This document shows, one piece after another, positions 1 to 8,293 of a stretch of 64,000 bases of DNA. The first letter of the stretch is position 1; each line of letters begins with the position of its first letter. A program made the translations under genes and the position numbers. The notes under the pieces are model-generated. The model saw only the letters and a list, made by a program, of their open reading frames with translations, did no database searches and was not told the DNA's origin. The stretch is from Bradyrhizobium campsiandrae. Its GTDB lineage: Bacteria > Pseudomonadota > Alphaproteobacteria > Rhizobiales > Xanthobacteraceae. Location: the NCBI RefSeq assembly GCF_014529705.1, contig NZ_JAANIH010000021.1:1-64000 (forward strand). The letters run 5' to 3'.

Positions 1-3000
1 CGCGCGCCGGTGGAAGAGGCGACGGTGACTTGCGTTGCGCTCTCGAGCTTTGCCGCAAGTGCGGGCGCATCGGCGACGGTGTCGTTGAACGAGCCGAGAT
101 ACGCCGCCATCGCGCGGATGTCGTGATCGGGCAGGGCCTTGAGGTCTCTCACAATGGGGGCCATCGGACCGGCCGCGACGCCGTGATAGCGCGAATGGCC
201 GGTGCGCAAATAGGCGAACAGCTCGTCTTCGTTCCACGGGATCGGCGCGTGCGACAGCGAGGTCAGCGGCGGCGCTTCCCAGCCTTCGGCAAAGCCGCCG
301 CCGAGATAGGCCTCGCGCTGTTCGGCGCCGAGCGCATTGCGCTGCGAATGGCAGGCGCTGCAATGGCCGAGGCTTTCGACCAGATAGGCGCCGCGATTCC
401 ACTGCTCGGACTTTGCAGGATCTGGCTTGAACTCTTTGGTGTCATGAAACAGCGCATTCCAGCCGGCGAGCAGCGGCCGCAGATTGAACGGGAAGCTGAG
501 CGTGTTCGCGGGTGCCGTTGCGCGCACGGCAGGCTGCGCCATCAGATAGGCATACAGCGACTGCATGTCGGCATCGCTGGTCCTGGAAAAGTGCGTGTAC
601 GGGAAGGCCGGATAGAGCTGCCGGCCGTCGCGATGGAGGCCCTCGCGCATCGCCCGCTCGAAGGCGGGATAGGACCAGGCGCCGATGCCGGTCTCGACGT
701 CGGGCGTGATGTTGGTGGAGTAGATCGTGCCGAACGGTGTCTCAAGCGCGCGGCCGCCGGCGTGGAGCACGCCATTGATGTTGGTGTGGCACTCCGCACA
801 ATTGCCGAGCGCTGCAAGCTGCTCGCCGCGTGCGATCGTCGCCGCGGAATAGACCGATGCATCGGGCCGCGCGATCGGCGCGATCGCGCGGCCCGGCAGC
901 AGCGCCGCGCCGATGCCGATGGCCGCGGTGCAGACGGCTGCGATCGTCGCGACAATGCCGGTGCGCCTGGCGAACGGATTCTCCCACATGCGGAACGGTT
1001 TCGCCGTTGCGGGCGCGGGCAGGGCCTGCGGTGCCGGCGATGTCTCGCCGCGCAACCCCTTCAGGATGCGCTCGGGCGTGAAGGGCGGCTCGCGGAAGCG
1101 CACGCCGGTGGCATCGAAGATCGCATTCGCAATCGCCGCCGCTGATGGCACCGAGGCGGACTCGCCGACGCCGAGCGGCGGCTGGTCCTGACGCGGCAGC
1201 ATCAGGACGTCGATCTTGGGAACGTCAGGAAACGGAATGATCGGATAGGCGCCCCATTCGCGCGCGGCCACCGCGCCGCGCTCGAACGACACTTCCTCCA
1301 TCAGCGTGCGGCTGGTGGACTGGATGACGTTGCCGTGGATCTGGTGGCGCACGCCGTCCGGATTGATCATCAGGCCGGAGTCCTGGCCCGCGACGACGCG
1401 CGTGACGCTGACATCGCCCGTCGTCTTGTTCACGGCGACGTCGGCGACCCAGGCCGACCACGCGGCGCCATAGCCTGGAAATTTGCTGTGGACATAGAGC
1501 GCGTAGGCAAAGCCGCGCCCGTGCACGATTTCGCCGTCCTTCTCCTCACGGGCCGGACGAGGTGTCCAGCCGGCGCGTTCGGCCACCGCATTGACGAGGT
1601 CGATGGCGCGCTGGTCCTTCAGATAGCGCAGGCGGTATTCGATCGGGTCGACGCCGGCTTCGGTCGCGGCCTCGTCGATGTAGGATTCATGCGCAAACGT
1701 GTTCGGCAGCGCCGAGACGCCACGAAACCAGGAGGCGCGCACGATCGGCGCCATGTCGTGGGCGACGACCCGCATGTGGTCGTAGTCGTAAGGCGGGATC
1801 GCGGTGCGGTCGCCCATCTGCAGCACGGCGGGCTCGGGCGATATCCGACCAGTCAGCAGCAGCGCCAGCGTCGGCGCGGCGTTCGAGGGATAGCGCGTGG
1901 CGAGGTCGTAAGCAGCGATGCCGCCGTCGGCGTCGAGGCCGCCATTGACGTCGATCAGCTGCGCGGCGCCCTTGGGCTCCCAGGCGTGCTCCTGTTCGCG
2001 CGTCAGCTGCACGCGCACGGGCCGGCCGACCGCGCGCGACAGCAGCAGCGCGTCCGCGGTGACGTCATCGGCGCAGTTGCGGCCGTAGCAGCCGGCGGCC
2101 TCCAGGCGGATGACCTCGACCTCGCTCTCGGGACGTTCGATCAGGAGCGCGAGATCGCTGCGCAGCACGTGCGGGTTCTGCGTGCCGGACCAGACGCGGA
2201 TGTTGCCGTCCTGGAAGTCGGCGACCGCGCAGGACGGGCCGATCGAGGCGTGCATCTGATACGGCCAGACGTAAGTGCGCTGCATCGGCTTGGCGGCGCC
2301 TGAGATCGCCGCATCGACGTCGCCCTTGTCGATCAATGTGCGCGGCGTCGAGGGATTGGCGCGCAGCGCATTCTCGACATCGGCGAGATCGGTCAAGCTT
2401 GGCGTCGGCTTCCAGGTCACCGCGAGCCGTTCCGCGGCGCGAATCGCATTCTCCTCGCGCTCGGCAACCACACCGATGAAATCGCCGATGCGCACGACGG
2501 CAACGAGGCCCGGCACGTCGCGCACCGAAGACTCATCCACCGAGATCAGGCTGGTGCCGACGAAGGGGCCGGCATCGACGCCGGAGTAGGGCGGGCGCAC
2601 CACGCGGCCGTGCAGCATGCCCGGCAGGCGGACGTCGTGCACGAAGGTCAGCTCGCCGGTGGCCTTGGCCGGAAGATCGACGCGGGGCACAGACTGGCCG
2701 ACGATGGCGTAATCGCCGACGGCCTTGACGGCGACCTCGTCGGCAAGCTCGAGGCGGATGGTCTCGCCGCCGATCAATTCGCCATAGCTGACGCTGCGAT
2801 TGTGGCCGCGGACGAGGCCGTCCTCGATCTTGAGGTCCGCCTCCGGCAGCTCCAGCCGCTCGGCCGCGCGTGCGATCAGAAACTGTCGGGCCTGGGCCGC
2901 GGCCTTGCGCAGCGGCACCGCGGTGATCTGGATGGTTTCGCTGGCAATCGTCGCGCCCTGGTTCGGGACCAAGGCGGTGTCGCCGAGCACGATGACGACG

Positions 3001-3209
3001 CGGGCAAAGGAGACGTCGAGCTCCTCGGCGACGATCTGGCCGAGTGCGGTGCGGATGCCGGTGCCGAGATCGACATGACCATTATAGGCGGTGACCGAGC
3101 CGTCCGCGGTGATGCGAACAAAGGTCTCCGAGGTGACCTCGTCCACGGTGCTGACGACGACGAGCGAACCCAACGGTCGCTCCGCTCCATGCGAAACAGG
3201 GGAGGCCAT
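1..3209 (-). CDS. nicB: NicB-like nicotinate dehydrogenase large subunit: molybdopterin domain fused to cytochrome c (3' end cut by window)
   Basis: This frame is open from the ATG at 3209 to the window edge, so the C-terminus is missing. The first ~700 residues are a xanthine-dehydrogenase-type molybdopterin-binding region. The catalytic-glutamate motif GVGES lies near residue 680 (plus-strand 1161-1172). A probable membrane segment (~residues 735-755) follows, then cytochrome c heme motifs CAECH (~plus 786-800) and CSACH (~348-362). This layout is that of Pseudomonas NicB (about 1190 aa), which normally carries a third heme, here outside the window. Known role of the family: hydroxylates nicotinate to 6-hydroxynicotinate and passes electrons to the respiratory chain. 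The start ATG shares one base with the stop of the 2Fe-2S subunit (TGATG), so the two are translationally coupled. A related isoquinoline or aldehyde oxidoreductase is possible, but the neighbouring reductase and enamidase favour nicotinate. Confidence 0.82.
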   Translation of the reverse strand, partial: MASPVSHGAERPLGSLVVVSTVDEVTSETFVRITADGSVTAYNGHVDLGTGIRTALGQIVAEELDVSFARVVIVLGDTALVPNQGATIASETIQITAVPLRKAAAQARQFLIARAAERLELPEADLKIEDGLVRGHNRSVSYGELIGGETIRLELADEVAVKAVGDYAIVGQSVPRVDLPAKATGELTFVHDVRLPGMLHGRVVRPPYSGVDAGPFVGTSLISVDESSVRDVPGLVAVVRIGDFIGVVAEREENAIRAAERLAVTWKPTPSLTDLADVENALRANPSTPRTLIDKGDVDAAISGAAKPMQRTYVWPYQMHASIGPSCAVADFQDGNIRVWSGTQNPHVLRSDLALLIERPESEVEVIRLEAAGCYGRNCADDVTADALLLSRAVGRPVRVQLTREQEHAWEPKGAAQLIDVNGGLDADGGIAAYDLATRYPSNAAPTLALLLTGRISPEPAVLQMGDRTAIPPYDYDHMRVVAHDMAPIVRASWFRGVSALPNTFAHESYIDEAATEAGVDPIEYRLRYLKDQRAIDLVNAVAERAGWTPRPAREEKDGEIVHGRGFAYALYVHSKFPGYGAAWSAWVADVAVNKTTGDVSVTRVVAGQDSGLMINPDGVRHQIHGNVIQSTSRTLMEEVSFERGAVAAREWGAYPIIPFPDVPKIDVLMLPRQDQPPLGVGESASVPSAAAIANAIFDATGVRFREPPFTPERILKGLRGETSPAPQALPAPATAKPFRMWENPFARRTGIVATIAAVCTAAIGIGAALLPGRAIAPIARPDASVYSAATIARGEQLAALGNCAECHTNINGVLHAGGRALETPFGTIYSTNITPDVETGIGAWSYPAFERAMREGLHRDGRQLYPAFPYTHFSRTSDADMQSLYAYLMAQPAVRATAPANTLSFPFNLRPLLAGWNALFHDTKEFKPDPAKSEQWNRGAYLVESLGHCSACHSQRNALGAEQREAYLGGGFAEGWEAPPLTSLSHAPIPWNEDELFAYLRTGHSRYHGVAAGPMAPIVRDLKALPDHDIRAMAAYLGSFNDTVADAPALAAKLESATQVTVASSTGA

Positions 3210-3691
3210 CAATCACCGGCCTCGGCGAGCTGACCCGATGCGCGCATCACGGCGCGCAGGATTTCCACATGCGTGCCGCAGCGGCAGAGATTGTAGCGCA
3301 GCGCGGCGAGCGCCTCCTGCTCCGAGGGCTGCGGGTTGATCGCGAGCAGCGCCTTGGTGGTCATGATCATGCCGTTGAGGCAGTAGCCGCACTGCGCCGC
3401 CTGCTCGTCGATGAAGGCCTGCTGCACCACGTCGGGCTTGCCGCTTGTGCCGAGGCCTTCGAGCGTCACGATCTCGCGCCCGGCGCAGCCGCCCACAGGA
3501 ATCACGCAGGAGCGCGCGGCCATGCCGTCGATCAGGACGGTGCAGGTGCCGCATTCGCCGAGGCCGCAACCGTATTTCGGGCCGTTGAGCCCGAGATCAT
3601 TGCGCAGCACATAGAGCAGCGGCGTCTGGCGCTCCGCCGTAACATCGTGGATCTTGCCGTTCACGGTGAGGCGGATCGGTGTCTGCGTCAT
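3209..3691 (-). CDS. nicA: NicA-like 2Fe-2S subunit of nicotinate dehydrogenase
   Basis: This is a 160-aa two-cluster iron-sulfur protein of the xanthine-dehydrogenase small-subunit family. The N-terminal plant-ferredoxin-type cluster uses C42, C47, C50 and C62 (CGLGECGTC). The C-terminal helical cluster uses C101, C104, C136 and C138 (CGYC, CRCG). It moves electrons from the molybdenum centre of the large subunit to its cytochrome domains. I chose the ATG at 3691, which gives the usual family length; an upstream TTG at 3742 would add 17 unrelated residues. The stop overlaps the large-subunit start. A palindromic operator candidate lies about 70 bp upstream. The family assignment is firm; the substrate is inferred from neighbours. 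Confidence 0.85.
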   Translation of the reverse strand: MTQTPIRLTVNGKIHDVTAERQTPLLYVLRNDLGLNGPKYGCGLGECGTCTVLIDGMAARSCVIPVGGCAGREIVTLEGLGTSGKPDVVQQAFIDEQAAQCGYCLNGMIMTTKALLAINPQPSEQEALAALRYNLCRCGTHVEILRAVMRASGQLAEAGD

Positions 3692-3762
3692 CCTCGTTTC
3701 CAAACCCGCTGCCAAGCGTTCGTAAAATTCCAGATCGCTCAAAATCTACGTTGCGACGATAC

Positions 3763-3778
3763 CGTTTGTACACAAACG
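3763..3778. promoter_or_regulatory. Palindromic operator candidate O1 (nic divergent promoter)
   Basis: The sequence CGTTTGTACACAAACG has perfect 7-bp arms around a central AC. It lies upstream of nicA in the 266-bp gap shared with the reductase operon. Related 16-mers occur at 3915, 13539 and 13553. The size and symmetry suit a MarR dimer, and a MarR gene is encoded in the same island. Confidence 0.6.
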
Positions 3779-3914
3779 TGCAAGCGGCCATGCCGCAGTG
3801 CAGCGTGTCTGCCCGCTTTGTGGACAGAGGCGGGAGGCAAATGAGGTTTTATTCGGCAGGCAGATGTTTTCGCGCGCGGCGCCGCTTGACAGCTATCGGG
3901 ACCGCGCGCAACAT

Positions 3915-3930
3915 CGTTCGTATACGAATG
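3915..3930. promoter_or_regulatory. Palindromic operator candidate O2 (reductase operon promoter)
   Basis: CGTTCGTATACGAATG is a near-perfect palindrome. Extended to 3913-3932 it is 20 bp with one mismatched pair. It lies 27 bp before the ATG of the 6-hydroxynicotinate reductase gene, where a bound repressor would block transcription. It matches the O1 pattern at the arms. Confidence 0.6.
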
Positions 3931-3957
3931 ATAACCGCAGTATCGGCTGGCTTTCAC

Positions 3958-5415
3958 ATGGCGACGGAAACAACAAGCGCTGCCACCGACAAGATCCGCT
4001 GCGATGCCTGTCCGGTGATGTGCTACATCAAGCCGGGCGCGGCGGGCGCCTGCGACCGCTATGCCAATGATGATGGCAAGCTCGTCCGCGTCGATCCGCA
4101 TATCATCCTCGAACGCACGGTGTCGCAGGGCGGCAAGCTGGTGCCGTTCAGCCGCAGCGAAGACTGGGACGGCAAGATCGTCCACGAGCCCTCGACCTTC
4201 GTGACCGCGATCGGCGCGGGCACGACCTATCCCGACTACAAGCCGGCGCCATTCATCGTCTCCTCCGAGGTCGACGGCGTCGACATGGTGACCGTGGTCA
4301 CCGAGGGCATCTTCTCCTATTGCGGCATCAAGGTGAAGATCGACACCGACCGCTATCTCGGCCCGGAGACCGCGACCGTGCGCGCGCAGGGCGAGGCGGT
4401 CGGCCACGTCACGACCAGCGAATACGGCTCGCAGATGCTGTCGCTCGGCGGCGTCCACCATCTCACCGGCGGCTCGAAGAAAGAAGGTCGGGTCACCTGC
4501 GACACGCTGATGGACCTCGCCAATTGCAAGGCGGTGGAGCTGACCATCGACGGCGGTGCCAGCGTGGTGGTGCAGGCCGGCCAGCCGCCTGTTGTCAACG
4601 GCGTGAAAGAGGAGCGCATGCGCGTCGGCTGCGGCTCGGCGACCATCGGCATGTTCGCCAAGCAATGGCATGGCAAGGTCGACGAGGTCGTCGTGGTCGA
4701 CGATCACATCACCGGCGTGCTCTCGGAGCATCAGGCCGGCAAGCTGCTCGATATCCCAGACACCGGCATCAAGATGAAGGGCCGGCGCTCGACGCCCGGC
4801 CGCTATTTCCAGGTCGCCGATCCCGGCACGGGCTGGGGCGGCACCAACATCTCCGATCCCTTGGCGATTCTCGGACCGTTCGATCCCAAGGAGGCCAGGC
4901 CCGGTCTCTCGATGCTGATGGTCTCCACCACCGGTGAGCATTCGTCCTATTACGTGCTCGACGAGGCCTTGAAGCCGGTCGAGACCGAGATGCCCGCCGA
5001 TCTGAAGTTTTCGGTGGAGCGCATCCAGGAGAATTGCGAGCCGGCGCTATGCACGGTGCTGTTCATGGCGGGCGCGGGCGGGTCCTTGCGTGCCGGCGTG
5101 ACCGACAATCCGGTGCGGCTGACGCGCTCGGTGAAGGACGCGCTGACGCGCGTCACCAGCGGAGGCGCCGCGGTCTATGTCTGGCCGGGCGGCGGCATCA
5201 CCTACATGGTGGACGTGACGCAGATGCCGGCGGGGGCGTTCGGCTATGTGCCGACGCCGGCCCTGGTGGCGCCGATCGAATTCACGATGAAACTGTCCGA
5301 CTATGCCGCGCTCGGCGGCCACATGGACTATGTGAAGCCGCTCTCCGAGGTAAGGGGTGGCGATGATGTCAGGCAACTGCCCTGGCAGAATCCCATTCCG
5401 GGACGGCGGGCATGA
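3958..5415 (+). CDS. hnr: Probable 6-hydroxynicotinate reductase
   Basis: This 485-aa protein probably reduces 6-hydroxynicotinate to 1,4,5,6-tetrahydro-6-oxonicotinate, the step known from Eubacterium barkeri nicotinate fermentation. The N-terminus has a cysteine cluster C15-x2-C18-x3-C22-x9-C32 (RCDACPVMC), consistent with an iron-sulfur cluster. The rest is a large glycine-rich domain without a motif I can name with certainty. The assignment rests on recognising the family and on context: nicotinate dehydrogenase diverges on one side, and an enamidase for the expected product is in the same island. I chose the ATG at 3958 because it begins just before the cysteine cluster; upstream codons run through the operator. 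The stop overlaps the next start (ATGA). Electrons may come from the ferredoxin-NADP+ reductase at 13620. Confidence 0.75.
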   Translation: MATETTSAATDKIRCDACPVMCYIKPGAAGACDRYANDDGKLVRVDPHIILERTVSQGGKLVPFSRSEDWDGKIVHEPSTFVTAIGAGTTYPDYKPAPFIVSSEVDGVDMVTVVTEGIFSYCGIKVKIDTDRYLGPETATVRAQGEAVGHVTTSEYGSQMLSLGGVHHLTGGSKKEGRVTCDTLMDLANCKAVELTIDGGASVVVQAGQPPVVNGVKEERMRVGCGSATIGMFAKQWHGKVDEVVVVDDHITGVLSEHQAGKLLDIPDTGIKMKGRRSTPGRYFQVADPGTGWGGTNISDPLAILGPFDPKEARPGLSMLMVSTTGEHSSYYVLDEALKPVETEMPADLKFSVERIQENCEPALCTVLFMAGAGGSLRAGVTDNPVRLTRSVKDALTRVTSGGAAVYVWPGGGITYMVDVTQMPAGAFGYVPTPALVAPIEFTMKLSDYAALGGHMDYVKPLSEVRGGDDVRQLPWQNPIPGRRA

Positions 5416-6311
5416 CACGCCTCCCGCAAATCGCATTGCTGTCTGATGGCCGGCGGCTGCATTTGCAGGATGGACCGATTGACCTGATTATCGAGGCGAG
5501 CGGAGCCGAGCATCAGGTGCGTGCGGCTTACGAGGCTGCGGCGCGGCGGTTCACCGGGCTGCTCGACGAACTCTGCGCGGAACTGCCGGAATTGCGGCGG
5601 GCGGCGCTGCCGGCGGCGTGTTCGCTGACGGGTACGGTGGCCCGGCGCATGTACGCTGCCGTCACTCCTTACGCCTGGGATCGCTTCATCACGCCGATGG
5701 CCGCGGTGGCGGGCAGTGTGGCCGAGGAAATTCTCGGCGCCATGCTTCATGTCGCAACGCTCGACCGGGCCTATGTCAACAATGGCGGCGATATCGCGCT
5801 GCACCTTGACGCAGGCCAGCATTTTTCGGTTGGCTTGATGGACCGTCCGGATCGCGGCGGCGTGATGCGCGCCATCAGGGTCGATGCTGACGATCCGGTT
5901 CGCGGCGTCGCGACCAGCGGCCGCCATGGCCGCAGCTTTTCGCTCGGCATTGCCGATGCGGTGACGGTGCTGGCGGCGACGGCCTCGCAGGCCGATGCGG
6001 CGGCAACCGTGATCGCCAATGCCGTCGATCTGCCCGGGCATCCCGCCATCGTCAGGCAGCCCGCCAACGAGCTTCAGCCCGACAGCGATCTCGGCGCGCG
6101 TCTCGTCACCCGCGACGTCGGGGAATTGTCGCAGGAGGAGATCGCCACCGCGCTCGAATCTGGCGCGGAATGTGCACGGTATCTATTCGATCGCGGATTG
6201 ATCGAGGGTGCCGTGCTCAGGCTTTGTGGTGATATGATTGTCATCGGAGCCAAGGATATTGAAGAGCAAAGACCGCGCCCGCTGGTGCTGGAGAATGCGA
6301 TCGATGCCTGA
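5412..6311 (+). CDS. UPF0280 family protein (ApbE-like fold)
   Basis: This 299-aa protein belongs to UPF0280, a family without an assigned biochemical role that is related in fold to ApbE flavin transferases. The segment AYVNNGGDIALHL around residues 118-130 resembles the conserved NxGGD region of ApbE-like proteins. The gene overlaps the reductase gene by four bases (ATGA), so the two are probably translated together at matched levels. One inference is that it inserts or attaches a flavin or related cofactor in the reductase; an alternative is a catalytic role on a ring-reduced intermediate. There is no signal peptide, so it is likely cytoplasmic. Confidence 0.78.
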   Translation: MTRLPQIALLSDGRRLHLQDGPIDLIIEASGAEHQVRAAYEAAARRFTGLLDELCAELPELRRAALPAACSLTGTVARRMYAAVTPYAWDRFITPMAAVAGSVAEEILGAMLHVATLDRAYVNNGGDIALHLDAGQHFSVGLMDRPDRGGVMRAIRVDADDPVRGVATSGRHGRSFSLGIADAVTVLAATASQADAAATVIANAVDLPGHPAIVRQPANELQPDSDLGARLVTRDVGELSQEEIATALESGAECARYLFDRGLIEGAVLRLCGDMIVIGAKDIEEQRPRPLVLENAIDA

Positions 6312-6326
6312 ATGGGAAAGCGAAGC

Positions 6327-6911
6327 ATGAGCGCGATCATTCGCAAGATCGTCACCGTCGTCGAAGAGACGCAGATGGAGATGGGCCGCCAGGTCTCGCC
6401 GCCGACCCGGCGCGCCGCGGCCATCGCCGTGATCGAAAATCCCTTTGCCGGAAAATATGTCGAAGACCTCTCGCCGCTGATCGCGATCGGCGAGGAGCTC
6501 GGCGAACTGCTGTCGAAGCGTGCGGTGGCCGCGCTCGGTATCGAAGGCGCGAAGGCACATAGCTATGGCAAGGCCGCGGCTGTCGGCGAGAACGGCGAGC
6601 TGGAACATGCCGCCGCGATCCTGCATCCGAAGATGGGCGCGCCGGTGCGCAAAGTACTGACCAAGGGCGCGGCGCTGATCCCGTCGTCCAAGAAGCGCAG
6701 CGGCCCCGGCACCACGCTCGACATTCCGCTCGGCCACAAGGACGCGGCCTTCGTGCGCAGCCATTTCGATGGCATGGAAGTGCAGATCAACGATGCGCCG
6801 CGCGCCAACGAGATCATGGTCGCCGTCGCCGTCACCGATAGCGGCCGTCCTTTGCCGCGCGTCGGCGGGCTCACGGTCGCCGAGATCAAGGGCGAAGACG
6901 GCCTGAAATAG
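6327..6911 (+). CDS. DUF1185 / amino-acid-synthesis family protein
   Basis: This 194-aa protein is of the DUF1185 (AA_synth, PF06684) family, whose function is not established. The typical start is MSAIIRKIVTVVEET; I preferred this ATG at 6327 over one at 6312, which directly follows the upstream stop. The central part contains KGAALIPSSKKRSGPGT and HKDAAFVRSHFDGMEV, typical of the family, and the C-terminus has RVGGLTVAEIKGEDG. It is the third gene of the reductase operon and lies 33 bp before the binding-protein gene. Its constant place among nicotinate-type catabolic genes suggests a role on a pathway intermediate, but no reaction can be named. Confidence 0.75.
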   Translation: MSAIIRKIVTVVEETQMEMGRQVSPPTRRAAAIAVIENPFAGKYVEDLSPLIAIGEELGELLSKRAVAALGIEGAKAHSYGKAAAVGENGELEHAAAILHPKMGAPVRKVLTKGAALIPSSKKRSGPGTTLDIPLGHKDAAFVRSHFDGMEVQINDAPRANEIMVAVAVTDSGRPLPRVGGLTVAEIKGEDGLK

Positions 6912-6944
6912 AAGACGCAAGAGAGTTCAAAACTGGAGGTTGGG

Positions 6945-8147
6945 ATGCGAGCAAGAAATTACTTTGTCGGCGCGGCCTTTGCGCTTCTGGCTGCCGGCAT
7001 GGGCCATTCGGCCGTGGCGGAGGACATCAAGATCGGCGAGATCAACAGCTACTCGCTGCTGCCGTCCTTCACCGAGCCCTATCGCAAGGGCTGGCAGCTG
7101 GCGGTCGAAGAGATCAATGCATCAGGCGGCATCAACGGCAAGAAGCTCGTGGTCGTCTCCAAGGACGATGGCGGCAAGCCGGCGGATGCGCAGACCGCGG
7201 CCAACGAGCTCGTCTCCAGCGAGGGCGTTGCGATGCTGACGGGCACGTTCCTGTCCAACATCGGCCTCGCGGTCTCTGACTTTGCCAACCAGAAGAAGGT
7301 GTTCTTCCTCGCGGCCGAGCCGCTGACGGACGCCGTGACCTGGGCGAAGGGCAACAAGTACACTTTCCGCCTGCGTCCCTCCAACTACATGCAGGCTGCG
7401 ATGCTGGTGGAAGCCGCCAGCAAGCTGCCGGCCAAGCGCTGGGCGACGATCGCGCCGAACTATGAGTACGGCCAGTCGGCGGTCGCCGTGTTCAAGAAGC
7501 TGATGTCGGAGAAGCGCCCTGACATCCAGTGGGTCGACGAGCAATGGCCGCCGCAGGGCAAGATCGACGCCGGTCCGGTGGTGCAGGCGGTGGCGCAGGC
7601 CAATCCGGAAGCCATCCTCAACGTCACCTTCGGTCCTGACCTCGTCAAGCTCGTGCGCGAAGGCAACACCCGCGGCCTGTTCAAAGGACGCGAGGTCGTC
7701 TCGTTCCTGACCGGCGAGCCCGAATATCTCGATCCGCTCAAGGACGAGACGCCGGAGGGCTGGATCGTCACCGGCTATCCCTGGTACTCGATCAAGACGC
7801 CCGAGCATGACGCGTTCCTGAAGGCCTACCAGGCCAAGTACAACGACTATCCGCGCCTCGGCTCGATCGTCGGCTATCAGACCATCAAGGCGGCTGCAGC
7901 CATCCTGACCAAGGCCGGCTCGACCGATACCGACAAGATGATCGCGGCGGCTGAAGGTCTCTCGATGCCGTCGCCGTTCGGCGAGATCACCTTCCGCAAG
8001 ATCGACCACCAGTCGACGCTCGGTGCCTTCGTCGGCAAAACTGCGCAGAAGGACGGCAAGGGTGTGATGGTGGACTCGTCCTACAAGAAGGGCGCGGACT
8101 ATCTGCCCAGCGACGCCGAAGTCGAGAAGCTGCGTCCGAAGGATTGA
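6945..8147 (+). CDS. Branched-chain-type ABC transporter substrate-binding protein
   Basis: This 400-aa periplasmic binding protein belongs to the Leu/Ile/Val-binding (type I) family. It has a signal peptide with probable cleavage after SAVA near residue 25, followed by the typical EDIKIGEINSYS start of the first lobe. A GGAGG Shine-Dalgarno lies 9 bases before the ATG. It is the receptor of the importer encoded by the next three genes. Its place in the operon suggests that it captures nicotinate, 6-hydroxynicotinate or a related pyridine carboxylate; the substrate is inferred. A long palindromic repeat separates it from the permease gene and may keep its mRNA more abundant. Confidence 0.88.
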   Translation: MRARNYFVGAAFALLAAGMGHSAVAEDIKIGEINSYSLLPSFTEPYRKGWQLAVEEINASGGINGKKLVVVSKDDGGKPADAQTAANELVSSEGVAMLTGTFLSNIGLAVSDFANQKKVFFLAAEPLTDAVTWAKGNKYTFRLRPSNYMQAAMLVEAASKLPAKRWATIAPNYEYGQSAVAVFKKLMSEKRPDIQWVDEQWPPQGKIDAGPVVQAVAQANPEAILNVTFGPDLVKLVREGNTRGLFKGREVVSFLTGEPEYLDPLKDETPEGWIVTGYPWYSIKTPEHDAFLKAYQAKYNDYPRLGSIVGYQTIKAAAAILTKAGSTDTDKMIAAAEGLSMPSPFGEITFRKIDHQSTLGAFVGKTAQKDGKGVMVDSSYKKGADYLPSDAEVEKLRPKD

Positions 8148-8156
8148 ACGCGGTGC

Positions 8157-8270
8157 CGTAGGGTGGGTTAGCCCTGCGGATGCGCAAAGCGCATCTGTAG
8201 GGCGTAACCCACCATCTTCGGTGCCTTACGAGAGAAAGTGGTGGGTTACGCTGCGCTAACCCACCCTACG
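8157..8270. repeat. Palindromic intergenic repeat (GTAGGGTGGGTTAGC type), copy 1
   Basis: The outer arms CGTAGGGTGGGTTAGC (8157-8172) and its reverse complement (8255-8270) pair perfectly. The inner arms at 8202-8214 and 8239-8251 also pair, so the RNA could fold into a long stem. A second copy of the family is at 12162-12248. It sits inside the operon between the binding-protein and permease genes. Confidence 0.85.
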
Positions 8271-8293
8271 ACTTCAACCAACCCGGACCGCCG

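Noticed and set aside
30..1145. A 371-codon plus-strand frame at the left edge
   Set aside because: It is antisense to the molybdopterin/cytochrome gene, which has heme motifs and the catalytic glutamate in the minus frame.
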